From positions 28,075-92,074 of the forward strand of contig NZ_RHLQ01000006.1 in assembly GCF_003711845.1 (NCBI RefSeq): a DNA stretch of 64,000 bases, written 5' to 3'. Source of the DNA: Lysinibacillus halotolerans. GTDB taxonomy: Bacteria; Bacillota; Bacilli; Bacillales_A; Planococcaceae. Below, one piece after another: positions 1-8,800 of this stretch. Every line of letters starts with the position of its first letter. Positions within the stretch are counted from its first letter, which is position 1. Position numbers and translations under genes: made by a program. The notes beneath the pieces are model-generated. The model was not told the DNA's origin, did not search any database, and was given only the letters and a program-made list of their open reading frames with translations.

Positions 1-1015
1 GAAGCTCATATGTCCCGCCCCCTTTATCCGTTTTAAAGTGAAACTCTTTCCAACATGTACAACGTACAAAATGACCAGGTGAAATTTCATGAAGTGCTGG
101 ATTTTCCTCGTGAGCTTCTTCCGGAATCCAAGGAATTCGTTGAGAAAATCTACAACCAGTTCGAGGTAAGTTCATTAATGATGGAACAATACCTTCGATG
201 ACATTTAAACGTTCTGACTCAGAATTCATCTGAGGAATGGAATTAAATAGCGAACGAGTATAGGGATGTTTCGGATTTGTAAACAACTCATTTACTGGAG
301 CCTCTTCAATAATTTCTCCCGCATACATGACGGCAACTCGATCTGCTACCTCTGCTACAACACCTAAGTCATGGGTAATTAGAATTATTCCCGCCTCAGT
401 TTCAGCTTGTAAATCAATTAATAAATCTAAAATTTGAGCTTGAATTGTTACGTCCAACGCTGTTGTAGGTTCATCCGCAATAATAATTTGCGGTTTACAC
501 GAAATAGCAATGGCAATAATAACCCTTTGTCTCATCCCACCCGATAATTGGTGTGGGAATTGTCTAGCTACCCTTTCAGGATTTTTAATTCCAACTTGAC
601 TCAATAATTCTAGTACTCTCGCTTGTCTTTGTTCAGCTGTTAAATTAGTATGATAAATTAAGCCCTCTTCAATTTGTTCCCCAATGCGCATTAACGGATT
701 TAATGCTGAAAGAGGATCTTGGAAAATCATACTAATTTGAAGACCTCTAATGTCATTCATCTCTTCCTCAGAAAGAGCAGCCAGATTTTTTTGTTCAAAT
801 AAAATTTCTCCTTGAACACGTGTTTTGTTTTGATCATAAAGTCCAATAATGGAAGTTGCAAGGGTACTTTTCCCACACCCTGATTCACCAACGATTGCAA
901 GAATTTCGTTTTTCTTTAATGTAAGGGAAACTCCATCTACTGCATCATAAAATGTATCTTTAATTCGAAAACCGGTATGTAAGTCTTTAATTGTTAATAA
1001 TTCATCTGTTTTCAA
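1..1015 (-). CDS. Oligopeptide/dipeptide ABC transporter ATP-binding protein (OppD/DppD type), 3' end cut by window edge
   Basis: Reading the minus strand gives an open frame of 338 codons that runs off base 1, so only the last few residues can be missing (family length about 330-350). The cytoplasmic ATPase powers peptide import. Visible motifs are Walker A GESGCGKST, the Q-loop region IFQDPLSALNPLMRIGEQI, the signature LSGGMRQR, Walker B IIIADEPTTALDVT and the switch histidine in LITHDLGVVAEVADR. A Cys-containing C-terminal tail typical of OppD/DppD follows. Start is TTG at 1015, with AAAGGAG seven bases upstream and an in-frame TAG just before it, which excludes a longer N-terminus. It has its own sigma-A promoter and may head an opp/dpp operon continuing outside the window. 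Substrate cannot be told. Confidence 0.93.
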   Translation of the reverse strand, partial: MKTDELLTIKDLHTGFRIKDTFYDAVDGVSLTLKKNEILAIVGESGCGKSTLATSIIGLYDQNKTRVQGEILFEQKNLAALSEEEMNDIRGLQISMIFQDPLSALNPLMRIGEQIEEGLIYHTNLTAEQRQARVLELLSQVGIKNPERVARQFPHQLSGGMRQRVIIAIAISCKPQIIIADEPTTALDVTIQAQILDLLIDLQAETEAGIILITHDLGVVAEVADRVAVMYAGEIIEEAPVNELFTNPKHPYTRSLFNSIPQMNSESERLNVIEGIVPSLMNLPRTGCRFSQRIPWIPEEAHEENPALHEISPGHFVRCTCWKEFHFKTDKGGGTYEL

Positions 1016-1137
1016 ATTAACGCTCCTTTCTAGCAATCATGTTCGCTTTTATTAATTTGAAGATTACAAATATTCTTGTTACACAATCTTTTCCGAAAAC
1101 TATTAATCTTTTAACAATTTATGTATTGTTGCAATAA

Positions 1138-1167
1138 ATTATATATTTGTGTAATAAATGAAGTCAA
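1138..1167 (-). promoter_or_regulatory. Sigma-A promoter for the peptide-transporter ATPase
   Basis: On the minus strand TTGACT (1167-1162) is separated by 18 bp from a perfect TATAAT (1143-1138). Transcription would start near 1131, giving a leader of about 115 nt before the TTG start. An inverted repeat AAAATGTA-cct-TACATTTT lies just upstream at 1207-1225 and could be an operator. The rest of the 1016-1321 gap is AT-rich with no gene. Confidence 0.6.
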
Positions 1168-1274
1168 CAAATTTCGAATTTATTTTTCAGAAATAACTAA
1201 ATATTTAAAATGTACCTTACATTTTATGAATAAAATACTTCTCTTAGACATCCCAATATTATGCTGTCCATAAG

Positions 1275-1317
1275 AAAAAGACGTCCCATCGGTACAAACT
1301 ACCGTTGAGACGTCAAT
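1275..1317 (-). terminator. Intrinsic terminator of the GH13-like gene
   Basis: The arms GACGTC plus an imperfect CAACGGTA/TACCG extension pair across 1280-1314. On the minus strand the stem is followed by TTTTTCTT. It begins 8 bases past the stop codon of the GH13-like gene. Confidence 0.8.
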
Positions 1318-1321
1318 TTTT

Positions 1322-2782
1322 TTAATTTTGATTTGCTCTTCTACGTTTACCTCGTTTAATTAAAGCGATAATAAAGCCAATAAATAGTAGATAAACTAAT
1401 CCTAACGCTATTAAGTAAGAAACGTTAATACCTTTTTCCTCTGTAACTTGATAAATTTCTACAATTTCACGATCTAATACGATAGGGAAATTTCCTTCGT
1501 CATTTACACGTATTGTATCACTATCTAACATAGCACGAAGTTCCTTATTCTCACCGATTTCATCAGCAGAAATATCAACCTTTGTTGTTTTTCCCGTGTT
1601 ATTAATGACTATAATCCATCTTTCTTCATCAGAATAACGTTCAAATACTAAGAAACCATTTTCATTTTTAATTAGTTTAAATTCCCCATTACGTAACGTT
1701 TCAGACTGATTACGTAATGTTTGAACGTCTCCTATAAATTCCACCATATCCTCATCTGTCCGGAAATTATATAGCTGATGCGCATTCGGACCTGCCTCCC
1801 CGTTCATAATAATTTCTGTCCCATATTGCATTACTGGTACGCCTGGTAGTAAAAGCGTTGCAGCAATGGCAAGTCTTACTCTTGTTGGAGGATAGGCTTC
1901 GGCAGATAACGTAAAACGATCTGTTAATAAGGAATCAATCATCAATTGGGCAGGAGCTTGTTTTCCTTCAACAAATGGAGTTACATTAGTTAACAATGCC
2001 GCTGAATTCTGATCCACGTTTTTGTATGCATTGCGAAATGCGTCGTTTGTTTCTTCAAAGTATTTCGCATCAAAATTAGCGTCGCTATCTTCATTTGAAA
2101 TGACATAAATATCGTTATTTACTGATTTAATGGCTTCAATCATTTCATTTAAAAATGGAGTGCTAGCCGTATCTAAATTCGTTAATCGTACGCCATCTAC
2201 GTTATATGTAGTAATAAATTCAACTACTGAATTAATAAGCGCTTGCTGAACTTCTTCGTTATTTAAATCCCAACGAACTTTCCCGTTGGCAGTATCGACA
2301 ATCCAATCTGCTTTTTCAGGATCTTGTGCCCATTCATGATTTTCACTAACATTCGATAAAGGGAAATCAATCATGATTTTTACATGATCATCATGAAAAG
2401 TGTCAATTAAGTTTGTCAGTTCTTCTGGCGTTCCAAACTGCGGCTCAATTTGACTATAGCTTGTGACCATTGAACCGTCATACGTTTCAGTTGTAAACAC
2501 AGAACCGATTGAAGCGATTGTGAAACCCATTTTGGTGATCAAGGATCGTTTTTCAAGTAAACCTTTAAAGTCACCACCAGCAAATTGGGACGGATCTTCC
2601 GCATTGGCATTGTAATCGTTCTCTAATGTTCCATTTAATATTCGATCAACTAACAAATCATATATACTTTCATCTTCTATTGATTTTGTCTCTTCTGCTT
2701 TCGCTACAGAAGAAGTTGTCAATGAAGCAATTAATAAAAGTGACGCCGCTACGCCACTAATCCACTTTTTAAATTTCAACAT
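1322..2782 (-). CDS. Membrane-anchored GH13 (alpha-amylase-like) protein, probably catalytically degenerate
   Basis: 486 aa. An N-terminal signal peptide (Lys-rich, then hydrophobic ASLLLIASLTTSS, cleavage near AKAEE) and a C-terminal membrane helix (about residues 450-472) followed by KRGKRRR make it an exported protein anchored to the outer face of the membrane. The body resembles the GH13 TIM barrel: SIYDLLVDRILNGTLENDY at the start, FGTPEELTNLI, and LLLPGVPVMQYGTEI for beta-8. The usual catalytic motifs are altered: the beta-4 GFRxD becomes GVRLT (nucleophile Asp to Thr), no NHD motif is found before RVRLAIAATLL, and the substrate-site YHGY is YDGS. One Glu (ISNEDSD) remains at the beta-5 position. 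Family membership is fairly clear. Loss of amylase activity is an inference from these residues. ATG start with GGAGAGGG. Confidence 0.8.
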   Translation of the reverse strand: MLKFKKWISGVAASLLLIASLTTSSVAKAEETKSIEDESIYDLLVDRILNGTLENDYNANAEDPSQFAGGDFKGLLEKRSLITKMGFTIASIGSVFTTETYDGSMVTSYSQIEPQFGTPEELTNLIDTFHDDHVKIMIDFPLSNVSENHEWAQDPEKADWIVDTANGKVRWDLNNEEVQQALINSVVEFITTYNVDGVRLTNLDTASTPFLNEMIEAIKSVNNDIYVISNEDSDANFDAKYFEETNDAFRNAYKNVDQNSAALLTNVTPFVEGKQAPAQLMIDSLLTDRFTLSAEAYPPTRVRLAIAATLLLPGVPVMQYGTEIIMNGEAGPNAHQLYNFRTDEDMVEFIGDVQTLRNQSETLRNGEFKLIKNENGFLVFERYSDEERWIIVINNTGKTTKVDISADEIGENKELRAMLDSDTIRVNDEGNFPIVLDREIVEIYQVTEEKGINVSYLIALGLVYLLFIGFIIALIKRGKRRRANQN

Positions 2783-2820
2783 AATCCCTCTCCTTCAAAC
2801 CATACCAACGCCATTTTACC

Positions 2821-2848
2821 AAAAAAAAAAGATGAACTGCCATCTTTT
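2821..2848 (-). terminator. Terminator-like hairpin in the leader of the GH13-like gene
   Basis: Minus-strand AAAAGATG-gcagtt-CATCTTTT followed by a T run (2826-2821). It lies 39 bases upstream of the GH13-like start codon, where no separate promoter plus ribosome site would easily fit downstream. It may terminate an upstream transcript or attenuate the gene. Confidence 0.6.
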
Positions 2849-3000
2849 AAAAGGAAAATAACAAATCCTACTATGAAATAAGACAAAACAGTGAACAACT
2901 GTAATTCTGAAAGATTTCTCTTTTAATCTGTCCAAAAGGAAATGATTTTATTGTTATTTTCTATTATATTATTCAGATTTAATTGGCGGATGAAATAAAA

Positions 3001-3033
3001 AAATCGTAAAGCACACATGCACTTTACGATTTT
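3001..3033 (-). terminator. Intrinsic terminator after yisL
   Basis: AAATCGTAAAG / CTTTACGATTT arms around an 8-10 nt loop. The minus-strand stem is followed by a T-rich run (TTTTTTTATTTC). It begins just past the stop of yisL, and the T stretch on the other strand makes it possibly bidirectional. Confidence 0.85.
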
Positions 3034-3037
3034 TCTA

Positions 3038-3403
3038 TTATGCTAAGAAATTTTCACCCATTGGTAATTTGAAGCCCATAAATAATACTGCAAATAAGAA
3101 AATAGCGAATAAAACCCAAAATAGAGTAGTTGGTTTATTTTTAGCTTGACGTACTAATACCATTTCCATCATACCAATGACTAAAATACCTAAAAGGAAT
3201 TTAATGCCATATTGCATTCCCATATTGTAATCCATTCCTTCGATAAATAAAGCTCCACCTGTAATAATGACTAAAATATAGAATAGACGTAATGCCATGT
3301 GAATTCCTTTAGACTTAGATGCTAAAGCTGCTACAAAAAATAATACTAATGCTATTACCCAAGTTGCAATGTGTAAATGCGTTGAGCTTGTTAAAAAGTC
3401 CAT
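3038..3403 (-). CDS. yisL: YisL family (DUF1516) small integral membrane protein
   Basis: 121 aa with four hydrophobic segments (about residues 10-28, 38-53, 66-84 and 95-111) and short polar loops, matching the DUF1516/YisL family in length and in the N-terminal SSTHLHIATWVIAL and central GIKFLLGILVIGMMEMVL stretches. Its biochemical role is unknown. It sits next to yisK, as in Bacillus subtilis, which supports the assignment. ATG start preceded by GGTGGGA. It has its own terminator downstream and a 152-base gap upstream, so it is probably monocistronic. Confidence 0.85.
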   Translation of the reverse strand: MDFLTSSTHLHIATWVIALVLFFVAALASKSKGIHMALRLFYILVIITGGALFIEGMDYNMGMQYGIKFLLGILVIGMMEMVLVRQAKNKPTTLFWVLFAIFLFAVLFMGFKLPMGENFLA

Positions 3404-3555
3404 TTTATTCCCACCTTAATTTTCATTGTCAGCATTATCCTACCATAGTTAAGTTTGGAGATTCAAATATAATAGTTCTGTAGAGCTTTACAATACAAAA
3501 ATAGTTTAGGTTTCATAGAGAATACTTTCAAACAAGTCATTGTTTACATCATTTG

Positions 3556-4458
3556 TTAAGCAAAACGATTGGAAAGAGTGCCTATTCCTTCAATCGAAAT
3601 TTTCACTTCATCTCCTGCTTTTAAAAATGTTGGTGGGTTCATTCCCTTGCCGACACCTGCAGGAGTACCTGTTAAAATAATATCTCCAGGCTCCAATGTA
3701 ATATGTTGAGATAAAATAGATACTAACTCCTCTACTGTAAACATCATATCTTTTGTTGAACCATTTTGGCGTACTTCACCATTTACTTTTGTTACGATTG
3801 TCAATTTTTGAGGATCTACAATTTCATCCTTCGATACAATATAAGGACCTAGTGGACAAGAAGCCTCTAAACTTTTCCCTAAAAAATATTGTTTATGTTT
3901 ATCTTGTAAATCACGAGCTGTTATATCATTTGCAATCGTATAGCCAAAAATATAATCAAAGGCAAGATTTTTCGGAATATCCTTTCCTTTTTTGCCTATA
4001 ACTACTGCTAACTCACCTTCGTAATCTAAGGAATTCGTTTTACCTTCATGAATCGGTAATACTTGTTCATCAGCTGCTATGGAAGTTGGTGATTTTGTAA
4101 ATACGACTAAATCTTCCGGTGCTTGCTGTAAGCCCATTTCCTTTGCATGATCATTATAGTTTTTACCAATACAAATAATATTTTTTGGCGTTCTAGGTAT
4201 TGGAGAAAGCCATTCTATTTCAGTAAATGGACGCTTAAATTGTTCCACTTGTTCAGATTTACTTGCAGCGTCAACTAATTTGCGAATTTGTTCAACAAAG
4301 TCAAAGCCTAATGCAATCCCATCAATAATTTCTGTTGGAAAAGAAGGGAGGATATTCAGCTCTTTTTGAATGGCTAGTACATCCCATACCGCTTCCTCTT
4401 TTTTTACTTTTGGACCGAATTTTACTTCTCCATTTAAATTAAACGATAAAATCTTCAT
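3556..4458 (-). CDS. yisK: Fumarylacetoacetate hydrolase family protein (YisK-like)
   Basis: About 300 aa, the size of Bacillus subtilis YisK (301 aa), a FAH-fold metal-dependent enzyme reported to decarboxylate oxaloacetate and to affect cell shape. Motifs of the FAH fold are visible: IICIGKNYNDHAKEMG, the acidic metal-site segment LDYEGELAVVIGKKGKDI, and GDIILTGTPAGVGKG near the C-terminus. The N-terminal 90 residues are the extra domain seen in YisK. ATG at 4458 is chosen because family similarity starts at MKILSF. AAGGAG lies 11 bases upstream, rather far. An in-frame extension to 4503 is possible but lacks a ribosome site. The exact substrate here is not provable. Confidence 0.85.
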   Translation of the reverse strand: MKILSFNLNGEVKFGPKVKKEEAVWDVLAIQKELNILPSFPTEIIDGIALGFDFVEQIRKLVDAASKSEQVEQFKRPFTEIEWLSPIPRTPKNIICIGKNYNDHAKEMGLQQAPEDLVVFTKSPTSIAADEQVLPIHEGKTNSLDYEGELAVVIGKKGKDIPKNLAFDYIFGYTIANDITARDLQDKHKQYFLGKSLEASCPLGPYIVSKDEIVDPQKLTIVTKVNGEVRQNGSTKDMMFTVEELVSILSQHITLEPGDIILTGTPAGVGKGMNPPTFLKAGDEVKISIEGIGTLSNRFA

Positions 4459-4576
4459 AAATAAAGGCGCTCCTTCTTTTATCCTTTGTTGATATACATT
4501 CAACTTGAGTAATTCTCAAAATCTATTAATTGAATGTATATTTTATTCCATCATACATCAAATTTTTCGAAATTGC

Positions 4577-5749
4577 TCATTTTTCCGACAATGTTGTTTT
4601 ATAAATTAATTTTTTTACGAGCCATTCTAATGGTCCTTGTTTAAATTTAATAAACCAAAGCTCAGCAAATATAACTTGAACAATAAAAATACCAATCGCA
4701 ATTAATGTACCCGTCTGGACATCAATTTCACCATACAAACTAAAACCAAAATGATAGAACAATAATGTGCAAATAATAGATTGCATAATATATAAAGAAA
4801 GGGACATTCGCCCAGCCCTCGCTAATGGTGCGAGTATTTTAACGATAAACGGAATCATACATAAACAAATCATAATTCCAATATAACCAACGGAAAGGAT
4901 AGGTCCCCCTACGTACACTTTTAAATAATCAAGTAAATAAGTGCGAGTAAAGGTATATGGAGCACTTTTTATCAATATACCGAGTACGAGAAATACGATG
5001 GCTAAAGTAATCCAAAGACCCTTTAGCTCTTTTGCCCTTTCAATTAAACGCCATTTGGCAGCTGCAGCTCCTATAAGCATATATGGCAGGATAGTCGTTA
5101 AAGCTGATATCCACATACTCACCCCCATCTGAAGGGATAAATCTTTTAAACGTTGGAAAAAGGCATCCAGCCAATTCCCCACTCCATAAGCGGTAATGGC
5201 ATCGTTAATCATTACAATATCGACTGCCGGTGCTTCTACTTCCATATTGCTCATTCCTGTTAGCGCAAAAATAGCAATGAAAAATAAATGCATGAACCCA
5301 TTAATAATTAACCCAAACGTTAATAACCATCCACCGCTAAAGCGTAAAAATAGCAATAGGAAAAATCCGCAAAAGGCATACATCGTTAATATGTCGCCCC
5401 ACCAAATGAAAAAGGCGTGGAGTAATCCAATAATAAGTAATATAATTAGCCTCTTTGGTCCAAATTGATAAAAGTTACTTCCAATGGTTTCTGCTTTCAT
5501 AAATTGCATCGCTAACCCATATCCGAAAAGCATAGAGAAAAGGGGATAAAAACTACTTTGCACATAAATATCCAAAGTTTGATGCCAAATAATATCGGGC
5601 GCCTCTGTAAACCAACTGCCTAAATCAATATGGGGCATAGGTAAATAAAAGGCAAACATATTTACCAGTAAAATACCAAGTAAACTAAATCCGCGTAAAA
5701 TATCAATCGAATGAACTCTTTCATTCAAAGTAGTCGGTTGAAAATTCAC
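4577..5749 (-). CDS. DUF418 family multi-pass membrane protein
   Basis: 390 aa with about ten membrane segments. The N-terminal RVHSIDILRGFSLLGILLVN is the hallmark of the DUF418/YeiB-like family, a distant relative of membrane acyltransferases, and the C-terminal third (GRMSLSLYIMQSII, then GPLEWLVKK) is the DUF418 domain itself. Function is not established for most members. Start is GTG at 5749, with AAAGGAG eight bases upstream. It is separated from addA by a strong terminator, so it is probably expressed on its own. Confidence 0.85.
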   Translation of the reverse strand: MNFQPTTLNERVHSIDILRGFSLLGILLVNMFAFYLPMPHIDLGSWFTEAPDIIWHQTLDIYVQSSFYPLFSMLFGYGLAMQFMKAETIGSNFYQFGPKRLIILLIIGLLHAFFIWWGDILTMYAFCGFFLLLFLRFSGGWLLTFGLIINGFMHLFFIAIFALTGMSNMEVEAPAVDIVMINDAITAYGVGNWLDAFFQRLKDLSLQMGVSMWISALTTILPYMLIGAAAAKWRLIERAKELKGLWITLAIVFLVLGILIKSAPYTFTRTYLLDYLKVYVGGPILSVGYIGIMICLCMIPFIVKILAPLARAGRMSLSLYIMQSIICTLLFYHFGFSLYGEIDVQTGTLIAIGIFIVQVIFAELWFIKFKQGPLEWLVKKLIYKTTLSEK

Positions 5750-5824
5750 AATAGGTTCTCCTTTTCTTGTAACGTCAAAACGTAAAGTTTATCTTTCATT
5801 TTACTATATTAAGAAAAAACCTTC

Positions 5825-5866
5825 GAAAAAACAGCCTATTAATTTGAATCAAATTAATAGACTGTT
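5825..5866 (-). terminator. Intrinsic terminator of the addBA operon
   Basis: Long stem CTATTAATTTG / CAAATTAATAG extended by AACAG/CTGTT with one mismatch (5830-5866). The minus strand continues into TTTTTT. It begins 11 bases past the addA stop. Confidence 0.9.
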
Positions 5867-5876
5867 ATCTTTAAAG

Positions 5877-8800
5877 CTAATTGAAATGAATCTCCTTTTG
5901 AGCATTATATAAATATAAGACTTTTTCATCCACTTTTACTTGTAAAATCGATTCAATCGCTTCACTATAAATTCGAAGCTGTACTTCATATCGTTTTTTC
6001 ATTTCATTTGTTAAAAAAGGTTCCTCTTTAAAAGACGGCAATATTTTATCAGTTTTATAATCAAGGAGCACCCAACGGCCTTGTTCATCTTGAAATAAAC
6101 AGTCTAAAATCCCTTGTACAATTTGTGAATCCCCTTCCTCGTCTTCAATGCTTAAAGTAAAAGGAATTTCTCTATACAATTGTACTGCTCGACTAAAACG
6201 TTGGCCGATATCGGAAGCAAAAAACTGTAAAACCTTTTCAAGTTCAACTACTGCCAATTCTTCCGAAGTTAAGAGCTTACGATCTACTAATGATTGTAGG
6301 TAAGCTTGCACTTCTTCCACACGGTCGAAACCTCTTTGTGGAATATGTTGCATAACCGTATGAATAACGGTACCTATCTCTGTCGCAGATAATCCTTTTT
6401 CTTGTAAAAACATCGGTCTTTTCATAGCAGAAGAGGATGTCGATTGAATAGGGTATGTCTCCTCTTCTTCCCGTTGTAAATTTTCAATCCGTTTAATCTC
6501 TGAAACACTCGTCTTTGATTTTTTCAAAATGGCATTTTTAAACGGATAACCTGTTGTAAAACGGTTTCTTAACTCGTTATAAACCTTCTCATCTAGATGG
6601 GTATCTGCCTGTTCTCCTGCTTCTTCTTGCTGTTCTGAAGTAATGCTATTCATAAAGAAGGTGTTGGAAATTGGTGTAATTCTCCACTTTGATGGGTGAT
6701 CAATTGGACGATACTCTTCATCGCTAAAAGGCTCAAAGGAAGCATGTCTAGCAACAACTGGTCCAATCCAATCTAAATAGCTTTTTGCTCTAGCACGTAA
6801 ATATTCAGGTAACATCAAATCGGTAGGTAGTTGTTGTACTTCACACCATTTTGAACGAACCTTTTCCCAATCCTTTACTGAACCAACTAAAATCAATCTT
6901 TCCTTTGCGCGGGTCATAGCTACATATAAAATTCGCATCTCTTCCGCTTTCATTTCGAGAATTTTTTTCTCTTTCATGGCTAAAAACGGCAGTGACGTAT
7001 ACATAATGCGGTCATCTGGATCAATAGCTTTCACCGCTAGTCCAAACTGTTGGTCAAATAAATAAGCATTACTAAAATCCATTTGGTTAAAACTCCGACC
7101 TAATCCTGCAACAAATACGACTGGGTATTCTAATCCCTTTGAAGAGTGAATCGTTACAAGTCTAACAACGTCGTCCTTTTCTCCGATTGATTTGGCGACA
7201 CCTAAATCATCGCCCCTTGAACGCATTCGATCAATAAATCGTAAAAATCGGAACAGTCCTCTAAAGGATGTCTTTTCATACATCAATGCCCGATCATGGA
7301 GAGTTCTTAAATTCGCTTGACGTTGTTTGCCATTCGCCATAGCACCGACCATTTCGTAATAATTTGTATCTAAATAAATGCGCCAAATTAAATCGGATAG
7401 GGAACCACGGCGAGCTAAATTTCTCCATGTGTCAAGCTGTTGTAAAAACCTTTGAAGCTTTTCGCTAGTCTCAGAATGAATACCAGATTGTTCTTCTTCT
7501 ACAAATTGTTTTACTGCTTCATAGAAAGGTGCTTTTCGATTAGCAAGACGAATTTTAGCTAATTCATTTTCTGTACAGCCAATAAATGGAGCTCTTAGGA
7601 CGGAAGCTAACGGGATATCTTGATATGGATTATCAACGACTTTCAATACGTTCAACATCACCATCACTTCCAGTGCTTCAAAATACCCTTTTGAAGATTC
7701 CGCAAATAACGGAATACCAGCTGCTTTAAATTCTTCAACTAAATCATTCGACCAAGTCATGGAACGCATTAAAATCACGATATCGCTATATTTCATTGGT
7801 CGAATACGTTTAGCAGGATCTTTCTGCTTCGTATCATAGACCGTTGTCCCACCGTCCATTAATTCACGAATTCGTTTAATAATAAAACGGGCCTCTTGTT
7901 GAGATTTTTTTATCTCTTCTTCGATGATGAAATCCATTTCAGCGTCTTCATCGATTTCTTCTCCATCATCTTCCTGCTCTTCATATATGATGGCAAGTTC
8001 AATTGGCATTTCAACAGAATCATAAGGGGCTCCAGGCTTTAGGCCAGCCTTTTCATCATATATGATTTCACCGACCGTCTCTCCCATAATTTGTTCAAAG
8101 ACAAAATTCGTTCCATGTAATACTTCTTGCCTGCTTCGGAAGTTCGCATTTAAGTCAATTTTTAATCCATTGGAAACAGGTTCTTCTTCAAAGTGTAAAT
8201 ATTTATTTAAAAAGAGCATTGGTTCTGCTAAACGGAAACGGTAAATGGATTGTTTAACGTCTCCTACCATAAATAAATTCCCATCCATTTCACTACCACT
8301 TTTAACGAGCTGCAAAATCGTTTCCTGTAACATATTCGTATCTTGATATTCATCTACTAATACTTCTTTAAATTTTTGTTTAAAATCTAATGCAACAGGT
8401 GATGGTTGCAGTTTACCATCTTCCTTTACCGTTAAAATATCTAGAGCGTAATGCTCTAAATCGGAAAAATCGACTAATCCTCGTTGTAGTTTAGCTTCTT
8501 TGAACTTATAACTATAAGCTTCTGTTAATTCCACCAATGTTTTAATGATTGGTGCCATTAAACGAATTTCTTGTAAAAGGCGTTCCGGCTTTCGTAGAAA
8601 GAAAGATTCCTTTATTTGAGATAGGATTTTTTTTGCTTGATCCCGCTTTTTCTTTGCCCTTTCCTGAAGAACTGGATCACAACTATCCTTTTTCATTCTT
8701 GCTAATGTCGACCATTTTAAACGATTGAAAAATTCATAGGCTACTTGCCAAGTACTGTGTTCCATAATACGAATAGCTTCTTCTATTAAAGCAAAATCTA

